NCBI GenBank assembly: GCA_022457155.1
Contig: JAJGOT010000513.1
Span: 186,001 to 250,000, forward strand
Reading direction: 5' to 3'
DNA length: 64,000 nucleotides
Origin: Cladopsammia gracilis
Lineage: Eukaryota; Cnidaria; Anthozoa; Scleractinia; Dendrophylliidae
Every line of letters begins with the position of its first letter. Positions within the stretch are counted from its first letter, which is position 1. The notes beneath the pieces are model-generated. The model did not search any database. It saw only the letters and a program-made list of their open reading frames with translations, and was not told the DNA's origin. This document shows, in pieces, positions 41,465 through 51,865 of the stretch. The translations under genes and the position numbers were made by a program.

Positions 41465-44400
41465 TCATGTTTGAACTGCATGGTTGTTTTGATGCAACTC
41501 TCTTAAATGAACTGTTTTCTCGAGCGCTTCCCACAGGCAGTTTCCCTTGATAAAGTCATTGTCCACAAGGTTGACAAGATAAAAGTTTTTACAGATTCCA
41601 TCTATGACCAGCTTTGATGCTGACCCTTCAGGGTAAAGTCTGCCCCACTGATGTTGCCAAAGTTCAAATGCCTCATCCTGAAAGAATCATGATAAAATTA
41701 ATGGACATCAATGTTGTTATTTTATGCCCGCTTGCCAAAAATCAGCATCTTAAGGCCTATTTACACGCTGCGATTTGTCGGCCACGAAAAATCGTGCACG
41801 CGCTCTTTGTACAGTGCAAGCATTGAACATGAACTTTTTTTTATTTCAAAATTTTTCTGCTAAGAACTTCTTGAAAAACAAATGATATCCAATAGGTTAT
41901 TTAGGTTGTTGTTAGTTTAAATACTGCAGATATAATTTGTTTTGCGTGATTTCTTGTCTAGATTGCGTTTTCGTTCTTAAAATCGGGCCCGACACGCGAA
42001 AATCTGTGAAGCGATCACAGATTTTTTCCGAATCGGCCGACATGTCAGACTGAAATCGCGCGCGCATCGGGTCGCCATTTACACGCTCCGATTTGCTTCA
42101 CGATTTCTCGGGGCCGACAAATCAGCACGACAAATCGCAGCGTGTAAATAGGCCTTTATTGCAATTTGGGGGTGATGATAATGAACCAAGGCAAAAATTA
42201 GAACGGTTTGTATGGAGTCATCAGAGCATAACGGTGCCAATATCTCACCCCCAAATTGCAATAAGATGCTGATTTTTGGCAAGCGGGCATTATTCGTCAT
42301 GCCCTTTCCGAATATCTAATCGAATCCCATAATTTCACAAGTGTTGAAACTCTCTATAAGGCAGACACCTCTCTAAGGTGGATGGCCTGGTCCCAAGGGC
42401 ATCTACATGTCTACAGAGAGAGTTAACTGTAAAAATCCCATTACAATAATGGTCTACTTACTTTCCATGACTCGAAGCTGATAGGATCAACAACAGTGGG
42501 CTGAGCAATCTCTTTCCCAGGAAACACACCCCACGTGACAGCGATGGGTGAAAACTTATCTGCATTGGTCACATTTACTGAGCCCTAACAAAGCAAAAAA
42601 AGTAATTAAGTTAACATTTGTTTGAAGAAGAAAAAGATGGGGTATATATATATGGTATACATTTACATTGTTGCAACTGTTCAAAGAAATTATGCAGAAA
42701 TTGAAAGATTTTCTTCTCAATTGTGCAGGCACAGACCTAATGGGTGTTTCTTGGTGTTGCAGAAGCCATTGTTGGTTAGCTTTTGTGTTGTGGTGTGGGT
42801 ATTGTTCAGTGTCTTTCGAATCTTTTGTTTTACATCATTTGGTGATCACACCATGGCCTTCGGAAACACCAAGAAACTACCAACCTAATATCAACTTCAA
42901 GCAGCTTTGACAAAACTCCATACATTTACATTATGAAGACTAAAACTTATCTTCCAAACATTTTCCAGGTCTGCAAAAATTAATTCCAAGCTTGCAGATT
43001 TCCACACCTTTTCAAGATTTCCAAAAAGAACCTGACACGCACCTGCTACGTTTTACCTTCCCTAGTTATAGTCACATTTAGTAAAACTTGTCCATTTATT
43101 TTAACAGGAGTGGTAAAGCATAAATTATATTTAAACATGCCCAGTGGATTTACATTTTACACAAGGAGTGCAACGTACCTCCCAGTTCACTACATGGTAG
43201 TTAACTTGGGGATATTCCTTCAAAACTTCAAGAAGAATATCAACAACTTCTTTGCAGGTAAAGAACTCCAGATAAGCCTGTTTAAAACAAACACAATTTG
43301 AACGAGCTCCAAAAACATTCAACAGGCATGCACAATACTAAATGCATTATTACAGATGTGTACAGTATGTGGAACAGGTTTTGCTCTTAGTTAACAGATT
43401 TCCAGGAACTGCATCGTACAGTGTTATTTCTTTGTGCCATTACCCTGTCAGGTTTCAATACTTTCCAGTCCTGAAAACTGCAAGACATTTTAGAATTTCC
43501 ACAACTTAACAAACCCTTCTCCAGCCTGACCAAACAATGAAAATCAATATCCAGTAATCAATCAATATCAATTAACACCTGATGTTAACAATTTTCATGG
43601 ATTGTCAGAGACTGCTGTCACATAAAAAAACAATGAAGAGATCTATAACACGCAATGAAAATCAACACCAGTTATTAAAAATCACAATGTTTTCCTTTGA
43701 CGGCTGGTCACTGATTTCAATTATCAGTCAGGCAAATGCGTGTACTGTAAGAAGTTTAATATTGTTGTTTACCTTCTGGTAAATATATCCTCCACTGCCT
43801 CCCCATCCAACCATGGGATCAGAAGATGGGGCAGCATTAACATGAGGCTGACTGTTTATAGTCAGGATTCCTTTGCTGTTGAGCATTTCCAGCTTTTCTT
43901 TGATTAATGATGTTTCTGCAGCAACAGTGTCATCATTCCAGGGAAGAGATTTCACCTGCAGCAAAAATCAGATCAGCAAACACCATTCAGTACAGTACAG
44001 CTTTACAAGTCAATTAACCCACAAGATGAAATATTTAAGGCTTTTATGCAAGAGTAGGGGCTCATTGTTGAGCAGTGACTGGACATTTGATCATCAATAG
44101 AGAAGTGAAGATTAATAATTATAATAATATTTAACCAGGGAGCCCCCTCGCCTTGACAGTTCTCAGTGGGGCCCTGCAGTAAGATTGAAGTCAGTGACAC
44201 TTCAAATCAAATCAATCAATTCATCAAAGTTAATTTACAGAACTGGATAACATGAACAGACATCCACTGTAGAATGGGACAGCCTGAAACATTTTAAAGT
44301 TATAAGCTATTTATTTTTAATTTTTATAGAAGTTTTTAATTTGTCATGAATAACCCCATAACCATCAAATTTAGCAGCCATTATTATTATTATTATTATT

Positions 44401-47400
44401 ATTTTTGTTACTAAGACAGTCACTTAAAAGCCCTTAAATTTCCAGTAACCCATTAAATTATTGATCTTGTATAATTATTTTACCTTCACACCAGATTTGT
44501 TGCTTTCTCCAGAAATGTAACATCTGAACACTTCAAATACATCTTCCACACAAGTAAGCTCCTCTCCCCACATTTTTAGCAAGTCATCTTTTTTTATTCT
44601 GCTTCGTAGGTAAAACAAGTGATGGTCTGTAATGTCACCAAATGCAGGAGATGAGGAGTTCCCCCATCGTCCATTAGGAAATTCATCCCAGTCCGATGTA
44701 CGGTACATGTAGCTTTTTGGCCGTGATGCCCAGAAGATGGGCCTCACATCTTCGCAAATCCTTTTCTTGTTTGCTGATGGTTTCCATGGCAATGGTCTGC
44801 TGGCAGCAGGGTCCTGACACCACATATCTAGGGCTGTGAGAATTTCTTTTGTGGCAACTTCGCGATTCAGGGTGTAAAAATGCAATCCAGGAACCTTGTC
44901 ACTCGCTAACAGTTCACGTGCCATTTCAATTCCCAACTGAACACCATATCTGCGTATAGCCTCATCATCATCCTTGATTGGTTCAATGGCATCAACAATC
45001 CACTGTGGAACTTCTAACCTTGAAAGCTTGACAAGGTGACGTAATGAGGCATAACCCTTAAGGGAAAATACAAGAACAAGACAAGAACAATCAGTACATG
45101 TACATGTTGTCAGTTTCTATAGATTTTAAATGTCGACCTTGTAATAGGAAATACAATTTTATTATAATACTTCACATGTGTGAAGATTCCAAATTACAAT
45201 AACACTGTTTATATCATGTACATCTGTGAGCTGTGAAATGTTACCAATCCGTTAGATAATTTACTGCATACTTCATCAAGGATTTGACTTGCATACATTT
45301 TAATTTTGTAACAACATTAAATACAGGAGTTAACATGAACATTTGTGTGGTGCTTGTTTTTCAATTTTCTCAACCACAAGTTTTGGATCATTTGTTGGTT
45401 TTTAACTTAATTGCACTCTTGTAAGAAGATTATCTTATGTGTAAATAATGTTTGGTTCTTAAGGCCTTAAAATAAATACCTGAATTGCCATTAGCCCAGG
45501 GATGATTGGAACACTGATTCCAATTTCTCTGCAATCTTTAACAAATTTGAAGAATGTCTTGTTTTCAAAGAACAATTGAGTGATGATGAAATCTGCTCCA
45601 GCATCAACCTTCTCTTTCAGATGTTGTAGATCCTCTTCATAACTGGGACAATCTGGATGACCATTGGGATAACCTGAAACACAACCACACAAATCAGTAA
45701 TGCAAAGCTGACAAGTGAAATAAGTCTTTTTCTTTGGTACTACAAGTAGAAATAATGGAAGCGGTGGTGTAGTGGTTCGGTCGGTGGTTTGAGGCCTGGA
45801 CTCTTGGCCGTTGTGTTGTTTCTATTAAGACAAGAAACTTTACTCTGCATTGTCTCTCTCTCCACCCAAGTGTATAAATTGGTACCGGCGACAAAATGCT
45901 GGGGGTAACCCTGTGATGGACTAGCATTTCATCCAGGGAGGAGTAGCAATACTACTACATTTGTAGCTGTTTCATGCCACGGAAACCTGGTTAAGTTCTG
46001 GTCAGGTGGGAACCTGGTGCGACTTTACCTCCACCTTACAAGCACAAATAAAGCTTGCATGTCTACATGGAAACTGATATTGGTTCAAGCCACAGCTGCA
46101 ATACATGTGGTTACAATAATACTGAAAGGCCACTGGAGATCATAAGAATGTGTGTATTTTTATACGTGTAGAAGAGTTCTCATCCTCACCAGCAACACAG
46201 ATGGTGAAAGTGTCTCCAAACTCCTTTCGAATGTGTTTCACCATGTCTGTACCATAAGCTAAACCATCATCCAAGGCCTGCCACTCCTCTCCATTCACTG
46301 GATCTACAAAACAATTAACACCAGAAAACATTTAGTGCATTATGAGCTATCTGAATGTAGAATTTCACGGGTCAATTTCTCAAAAGTACCGATAACTTTT
46401 CAGACTCAGAAAGTTATCTTACAAAGTCATGTATGTGTGCATACTTACATTGTGTAGTTCCAGAAAAAATCCATACCCACCCCATGGAAGGTCATTGGAA
46501 ATTCCTAGAGGGAGGGGGGTCTTAAAAGCCAACATTTTAGAAGCAAAGTATGAAGCTAAACTGGAATTTCCTGGGGGGATGGGGGGTGCTAAACAAAAAA
46601 CCTTCCGTGGGGGGAGTATGGATATTTTCTGGAACTGCACATTTATGATTTAAATTTTGGTGGTTCTGAAAGCTAAGCAGTAAAATTCTAATTTAATGAA
46701 ACAAGTCAGGCTGGTTTGCAGACAAAAAGTACACCACCATTCCATATCTCTGGGCCCAAAAAAGTTATGGGGATGTTCAAAACACAGCCCGACGACCCAA
46801 ATACCACATTTACTCAAATAAATACCCAAGGCATTCATTAATTAAATATAATATTTTGGGGTTGGGGAGATTATGGTTTTATACAGTACGGGCACTCATT
46901 TGAGAAAAGGGAGTATGGGTACATTTATTTGGGTAATTATTAATTACAGTTCTATAAAAATTACAGGAAAAAAAACTTACCACCACGGAGGGCAAGAACA
47001 TTCCTAATACCCAGAGATTTGGCTTTTATCAAGTGCTTTGTCACTGTAGCCTTCACTGTGTTAGCACAGGAGATATGCAGCATGGTTTCAAGTCCACAGT
47101 AATTAAGAGCAGCACTCGCTATTGTCATTGAACTGGTCTCCTTATCACCTCCAGGATCCCCAGCAGGGTGCCAGGTCACATCGCAAAACAAAGGACATCC
47201 CATTGCAATACGGTCAAACTTGGCAATCAAATTCACTGCTCCATTGGGTGTCCTCGGAGGAAAGAATTCCAAGCTGAAGAATTTTTCATTGGCAGCAATC
47301 TTTTGATTGATTCTTTCAATCAGTGTCAGGGGTGAAGAGGGCACAGAAGGGGTATTGGACTTTGAACCTCTGTCATTATTCATGCATTGAAGTAGCTCCA

Positions 47401-47434
47401 ATGCAGGAGCAGTATCTTGGCGACCAAGCCCCAT
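41465..47434 (-). CDS. MTHFR: Methylenetetrahydrofolate reductase, 8 coding exons, 650 aa
   Basis: Exons, 5' to 3' on the minus strand: 47434-46981, 46303-46190, 45673-45480, 45056-44484, 43955-43773, 43277-43179, 42584-42462 and 41677-41465. They total 1953 nt in one frame with GT/AG introns. The enzyme reduces 5,10-methylene-THF to 5-methyl-THF with NAD(P)H and FAD, feeding methionine synthesis. Catalytic part: [10 protein letters not shown] (Glu56, counterpart of the catalytic Glu), [44 protein letters not shown] linker [16 protein letters not shown] precedes the SAM-binding regulatory half ([55 protein letters not shown]). Length is close to the animal norm of ~650. The start ATG has an in-frame stop just upstream. 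Alanine occupies the site of the human A222V variant. No lesion is seen. Confidence 0.95.
41724..42290. mobile_element. Outer hairpin MITE split by a nested MITE (MTHFR intron 7)
   Basis: Left arm ATGCCCGCTTGCCAAAAATC...AGCATCTTA (41724-41752) resumes after the insert as TTGCAATTTGGGGGTGA (42159-42175). The right arm, TCACCCCCAAATTGCAATAA...GCAAGCGGGCAT (42245-42290), is the intact complement of that rejoined left arm. Confidence 0.92.
41753..42155. mobile_element. Nested 403-bp MITE with TTA target duplication
   Basis: Ends AGGCCTATTTACACGCTGCG and CGCAGCGTGTAAATAGGCCT are perfect inverted repeats. TTA occurs at 41750-41752 and 42156-42158, and the intact right arm of the host element shows a single TTA there. 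A 3-bp TTA duplication points to PIF/Harbinger-type mobilisation (inference). Confidence 0.92.
42690..42860 (+). repeat. Dispersed repeat copy preserving a pre-insertion site
   Basis: AGAAGCCATTGTTGGTTAGC...GTGGGTATTGTTCAGTGTC parallels 39402-39448 plus 39746-39770, where two MITEs interrupt the same sequence. Lies in MTHFR intron 6. Confidence 0.75.
44383..44406 (+). repeat. (ATT)n microsatellite in MTHFR intron
   Basis: Eight ATT units in intron 4. Confidence 0.9.
45758..46062 (+). mobile_element. tRNA-derived SINE (MTHFR intron 2)
   Basis: Begins GGAAGCGGTGGTGTAGTGGT, an A-box-like TGTAGTGGTTCGG, followed by a degenerate second promoter part. The body has CACCCAAGTGTATAAATTGG and a tail CCTGTGATGGACTAGCATTT...CATCCAGGG that resembles the shared 3' domains of metazoan SINEs. 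Inserted opposite to the gene. Family name not assigned. Confidence 0.6.
46451..46641. mobile_element. ~190-bp MITE (AGTTCCAGAAAAxATCCATA termini)
   Basis: Left TGTGTAGTTCCAGAAAAAAT...CCATACCC and right GGAGTATGGATATTTTCTGG...AACTGCACA are inverted, and the next inner block GGAAGG/CCTTCC also pairs. Lies in MTHFR intron 1. Confidence 0.8.
46806..46945. mobile_element. Small foldback (AAATAAATACCC termini)
   Basis: TTTACTCAAATAAATACCC (46809-46827) pairs with GGGTACATTTATTTGGGTAA (about 46916-46935). Lies in MTHFR intron 1. Confidence 0.55.
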
Positions 47435-47458
47435 GGTTTAGCAAAGTAGAAGCACGCA
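47435..47458 (-). other. MTHFR: MTHFR 5' UTR segment of the start-codon exon
   Basis: On the minus strand, ATTTATCTTCTAG at 47471-47459 is a good acceptor, leaving 24 nt of 5' UTR before ATG. The UTR includes an in-frame TAA just upstream of the ATG, which fixes the start. Confidence 0.6.
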
Positions 47459-48589
47459 CTAGAAGATAAATGTTTTTGTTACAACAGCCAGATACAACAA
47501 TTTGTTCAAACTAACACATCTCATCCAAGGGGACCTAACAACAGTCGACATAAAAATGCCCTTGAAATAACCAAAAAATTCATACTTGCTAATATACTGA
47601 TATGTGCACATCTCAAATGTACACAGAGCATATTACACAATGTAATTACATCACGATTAGGAACTATTGCATCACTAAATTGACAGCTCATCAAAATGCA
47701 AGCGCGCTGTTTATCATTTATAAGAGGAATTGTAAGCATACATAAGTGCAAGCGATCCATTGTCAGCACAATATTTATTCGTCAGAGCAAGTCGACCTTA
47801 CAGTTTTATTTAAGCTCATTGTTGGTGTATTTTCAGCAGCATCAAAGCTTCAAGTTCAAGTTTATTGCCAGTAATGGTCTCGATAGTCTCACATTCAAAT
47901 CGAACACTTTTTAAAAATCAAATATAATCGCCACAAAATTTCTTCACAGACCCTCCTTCAAAACAAAAATTTATTCCACAAAAATAATATCTTAAACGCT
48001 TTATCTAGGTTATAAGCTGATGTAAACTTACTACTTGTTATAATTTAAAAATTTGCACGCGAAAAAGATCTTGCTATTTTAAACAATTCAATGCAAAGCG
48101 GTGAGACTGTCCGAGAGTTTTTAAGGCAACACAGAACGAAGATAAATATGCTTCAAAATAATTACTGTCTTGTTGATTGTTTGATTTTGGCTTCCAATTC
48201 ATTGTATACATCTGCAACAAACATTTCCTCGCGACAGTGAGAGCTTGGATGAATGAATGAAGTTCCAGGCAGTCACCGAGAGAGCGAGTTGGCCAACGAA
48301 GACATCTTCATGTAGCATATAAAAACAAACGGCAACATTTACAAATCCCGCGGTTCCAAAGGTTAAGATGAATATAAATCCATGAAAACGGTGCTAAACT
48401 AAAAAAAAGCAAGACTTTTCGAGACCAGGCCAACTGCAAATCATAACACATGCATGCAAGCAAGCCACAACTGGTTTTAGGCGACGATCGCGATTCTCTC
48501 GACTGGTCTGACGAGTTTGACTGGTCCTATCATCGATGCAACCCAATTTTACGGTAAATAATTTTATACGGATAAGAAAATATCTTACC

Positions 48590-48690
48590 TTTTAAATGCG
48601 AAAAGCAATGAACGACTTTGTGAGATGAATGCAGAGCGAGGTTTAAATGTCTGAAATTTTCATTAGCATCGACCCTTTTATCCTATGTAA
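48590..48690 (-). promoter_or_regulatory. MTHFR: Likely MTHFR non-coding first exon and promoter-proximal region
   Basis: Reading on the minus strand, CGCATTTAAAAG|GTAAGATA gives a strong donor at 48589/48588 that fits the acceptor at 47459. The transcription start is not determinable. The right bound is a guess, and no TATA box is claimed. Confidence 0.4.
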
Positions 48691-48939
48691 TTTTCCATCC
48701 GCCATATTAGGCGGCTCTTTCGAAATAGTTCAACAGGTCCATGCAATGTCCACGTGCAATTGAACCAATCAGCGACCTCCTTGTAACTCAAATTCAAACG
48801 GAATGAAAAGACCACAGCAGACTGTCTACCAATCACATTCTGTGTAATGCTACGGTATGGAGTGAAATAACATAACCCGGGACAATGCATGAAATCAAGC
48901 CGTGGTCCATCTTCCGTAAAAAAAAGTTACAATTTTCAG

Positions 48940-49095
48940 AAATCCGAATTTCGGATTTCCATTGTTCATGGAAATCCATCGCGGAGAAGGATGTCGGTAG
49001 TTCGAAATCCGTTTTTGGATTTTGCGTTTTTTTGCCCAGGAAAATCCGAAATCCGGATTTCAAAATCGAAATCGATCCGGATTTCCCAATCAAAG
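48940..49095. repeat. Short palindrome-rich stretch (AAATCCGGATTT motifs)
   Basis: Dense GAAATCCGNATTTC-type dyads (48944-48960, 49042-49060, 49073-49085). Probably a decayed foldback; the overlapping ORFs on both strands are by-products. Confidence 0.5.
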
Positions 49096-49100
49096 GCACC

Positions 49101-49624
49101 CTAAGGCCCCGTCCACAAGTATACGTTTACGTTCGTCGACACATTTTTTTTATGCGTTTAGACCTCCCGTCCACACGTAAACGATGAAACCTGTCACCCT
49201 AAACGGATATATATTTTGGATCATTTTGGAAAACGCTCTCCAAAGTGGATATTTTCTAAAACGCCGTTTACCCGTTTACGTGTTGACAGCGTAAACGGAT
49301 ATTTTCGTAAACGCTGATGTCACAGGTTCGGACCCAGTCCATAAATAAAGAAAATAGAGCAGATATCCAATATGGCGGACGGTCTGACGCATGATCAATG
49401 CAGATTTGAAGCGTTTGCGTATCGTTTTAGCGTTTACGTGTGGACAGGTGAACTGGCTTCGTGCATTCTCGTCCCCAGAGCCTTCGTTTCGAGACGCAAT
49501 TTAAAAAAAACCTTGGAGCTCTGGGGACGAGGATGGGCTTCGTGTGGACGGGAGCGTTTTTGATGAAAAAAAAAATGCGTTTACGAACGTAAACGTATAC
49601 GTACGCGTGTGGACGGGGTCTTAG
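49101..49624. mobile_element. ~524-bp long-TIR MITE carrying a nested MITE
   Basis: CTAAGGCCCCGTCCACAAGT...ACGTTTACGTTCGT (left) pairs with ACGAACGTAAACGTATACGT...GTGTGGACGGGGTCTTAG (right). Internal CGTAAACGG/CCGTTTACG motifs repeat. A 72-bp MITE is inserted at 49464-49535. Confidence 0.85.
49464..49535. mobile_element. 72-bp MITE of the CATTCTCGTCCCCAGAG family, 9-bp TSD
   Basis: CATTCTCGTCCCCAGAGCC and GAGCTCTGGGGACGAGGATG are inverted ends. GGCTTCGTG flanks both sides (49455-49463 and 49536-49544). Same termini as 39635-39745. Confidence 0.95.
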
Positions 49625-49887
49625 GCCGATTTCGAACTTTCCCCAGTTTTTAGCCAAATATAAAAATTCGCTGGAACTTTTGAATACCATCTTTTTAAAA
49701 TAGTTTACTATGAAGGTCTTTTCGGGCAAAAAAAAATCGCAGATTTTTTCTTTTGTCGCCAGATTCTCGATAGTTACTGACAACGGCACTTAAATACTTG
49801 TTGAACTATATATTTATCTGTGCTTACTACTTAATGAACATCCTGTTTAGAACAACTCCCCTATTCAACCGTATCGGGCCAACGCTT

Positions 49888-50253
49888 TTAGTGAAACAAA
49901 AGAAAAGGCAAACTGATCCTTACGGCAGAAAAACAGAAGCCGAGAAGCAAATAAAATAAAATAAAATAAGCCGGTGGAATATAAGACATATAACAGTGCT
50001 TGCATCTTCCAGTAGCGCATTGAAGTCTACAGTCTTTTCCTTGGGAGGCGAGGCTTCGTAAACGTTTAAGGGCAGTGTTCCAGGCTTGTCTTTGGTTGAG
50101 AAATTTCTTGTCGTGTTTTGACGAAAGCTTTTTAGCATGGACTGATGCCCACTGTCGAAGCTCAGCTATCTGCTTTGGTGCTAAGCTACCCTTACCGTGC
50201 TTTGGCAGTTTCGTTAACTCCGAAAACTGGATGAGAACATCTTTCATCGAGAG
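49888..50253 (-). CDS. Unidentified exon-like ORF (last part overlaps a repeat)
   Basis: After a good acceptor (ATATCTGCAG, exon from 50253) the minus strand reads LSMKDVLIQFSELTKLPKHG, KGSLAPKQIAELRQWASVHA and KKLSSKHDKKFLNQRQAWNT, then ALKRLRSLASQGKD. It is hydrophilic, helix-forming and free of low complexity, so it looks like real coding sequence. I do not recognise the family. The ORF's distal ~100 nt (49890-49985) lie in sequence that recurs at 52637-52725, so the true exon probably ends before that. Could be a terminal exon or a processed-gene relic. Confidence 0.3.
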   Translation of the reverse strand, partial: LSMKDVLIQFSELTKLPKHGKGSLAPKQIAELRQWASVHAKKLSSKHDKKFLNQRQAWNTALKRLRSLASQGKDCRLQCATGRCKHCYMSYIPPAYFILFYLLLGFCFSAVRISLPFLLFH

Positions 50254-50330
50254 CTGCAGATATTAGAAAGCCTTTGGATTAGTAAAATAGGATTTTTCGT
50301 TAGTCGTTTAAGCAGTTCATTTGTACGTCT

Positions 50331-50423
50331 TCAACGCTGGCAGAAATCTAGCACTGTGGGTGTCATGTACACATCTGCATTGCCTCCTTTCATTGTCTTT
50401 TCGACTCGGATTAAAACTTTTAG
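50331..50423 (-). CDS. Possible upstream exon of the same unidentified gene
   Basis: After TAAAATTCAG (acceptor, exon from 50423) the frame reads LKVLIRVEKTMKGGNADVYM then TPTVLDFCQR before a stop. Composition is coding-like and it sits just upstream, on the same strand, of the 50253 fragment. No donor in matching phase was found, so linkage is uncertain. Confidence 0.2.
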   Translation of the reverse strand, partial: LKVLIRVEKTMKGGNADVYMTPTVLDFCQR

Positions 50424-50925
50424 CTGAATTTTATTTTTAAGTAACATGAACCGGTCTAATTTCATGCGTTTTTTACACCTGAAATTTAAAAAAGTGATAT
50501 ACCGAATACCCATATATTTCAGCTGAAATATACCGTATACCCGATTAAAAAAGCCCCTGTATAATACCCCAAAACCCTGACTGACCCTGAAAGTTAATGA
50601 AGTTCGTCGCGTCTGTTGATTGCAAGTGGTTCTAACGTCTTTGCTTTGTCTATGAGATATGCTTCACGCGCTTTTCGTGCAGAGTCTCTGCTATTACGTA
50701 TTTTAAAATTCTAGTGGTATAAGTTGCATATCCTTAGTAGAGTGTCCCGGTAGATTAAAGTGTTATTGATATAGAATAAGGGCAGCTGATCGTACGCGTG
50801 TCAACACTGACTTTTATACATACATACTTTATTTGATAAGTAGGTTATAACAATTAATGGCAGCCAATGGGCTGATATGGACCTACTGCCGGCCAACTGT
50901 ATTAACATAAATACCTATGAACAGC

Positions 50926-50952
50926 AATAACAATAACAATAACAATAACTTT
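50926..50952 (+). repeat. (CAATAA)n short tandem repeat
   Basis: AACAATAACAATAACAATAA run just upstream of the LINE fragment. Confidence 0.85.
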
Positions 50953-51180
50953 ATTAACGTTATTGACAACATAATAATATAAGTCTATCCAGTTTTATGC
51001 CGATCAGAATTGTGTACCGCTCATGATCGTTACATGAAGTATACTATAACTGAAGATAATACAAAGTATTCGGCTAGAAACAACAGATAATACCAAATGT
51101 TTTTCAAAACACTAGGATAAAACGCTATACGATAACCAGAAAAAAAAAAAACAGCAAAGTACAGAGTTGTTAATTTTTTC

Positions 51181-51730
51181 TCCTGGTTGGTTAAAAAGAT
51201 CCCTTCTGCAATTGGAGCCATAAAGCGAGTTAAGCCATTTGTGCCTCGATCCATCCTACTCAATATATATAACTCACTAGTTCAATCTCACTTTGATTAC
51301 TGCAGCCCAGTCTGGGGTAATTGTGGCAAAACATTATCTAACAAGCTACAAAAAATTACAAAACCGTGCTGCACGAGTAATAACTTCGTCAAACTATGAC
51401 GTAGATGTTTATTCCTTGTTTCACAAACTCAACTGGAAAGACTTGTATTCTCAACGTCAAATTCAGAACGCCTTAATGGTCTTCAAGTCTTTAAACGGCC
51501 TGGTACCTGAATATCTCACATGTAAATTTATAAAGTGAAATGAATCAAACTATTCTTTGAGGAACTCGGTAAACAAACTTGTTGTCCCCTTTCCAAGAAC
51601 TAACTATATGAAAAATAGTTTTAGTTACAGCGGGGCAACCGTTTAGAACAGCTTACCCTGTAACATTAGAGTCTTGTTCGTTAAGTGAATTTAAACGCCT
51701 TCTCTATTATAATTTTTAAACACGGCATTC
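51181..51730 (+). pseudogene. LINE reverse transcriptase C-terminal fragment
   Basis: Reads WLVKKIPSAIGAIKRVKPFV and YNSLVQSHFDYCSPVWGNCG. After a one-base frame change near 51350 it continues KLQKLQNRAARVITSSNYDV, LNWKDLYSQRQIQNALMVFK and LNGLVPEYLTCKF. Past a stop it has RTNYMKNSFSYSGATVWNSL. HFDYCSxVWG, LQKLQNRAARxI and LNWxxLxxRR are hallmark blocks downstream of the RT core in CR1/L2-like LINEs. 5'-truncated and broken. Confidence 0.85.
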
Positions 51731-51865
51731 ATGAAAATCAGGTTTTTTACGTGGCATATTGTTGTAAGTTAATGTTTTAAGATTAGGATTTTAAGGTTTT
51801 TAGTATGTTAGTCATTGTATAAGAATTTATTGTACCTGATGATTTTTACCGTGTATAAATAATGA

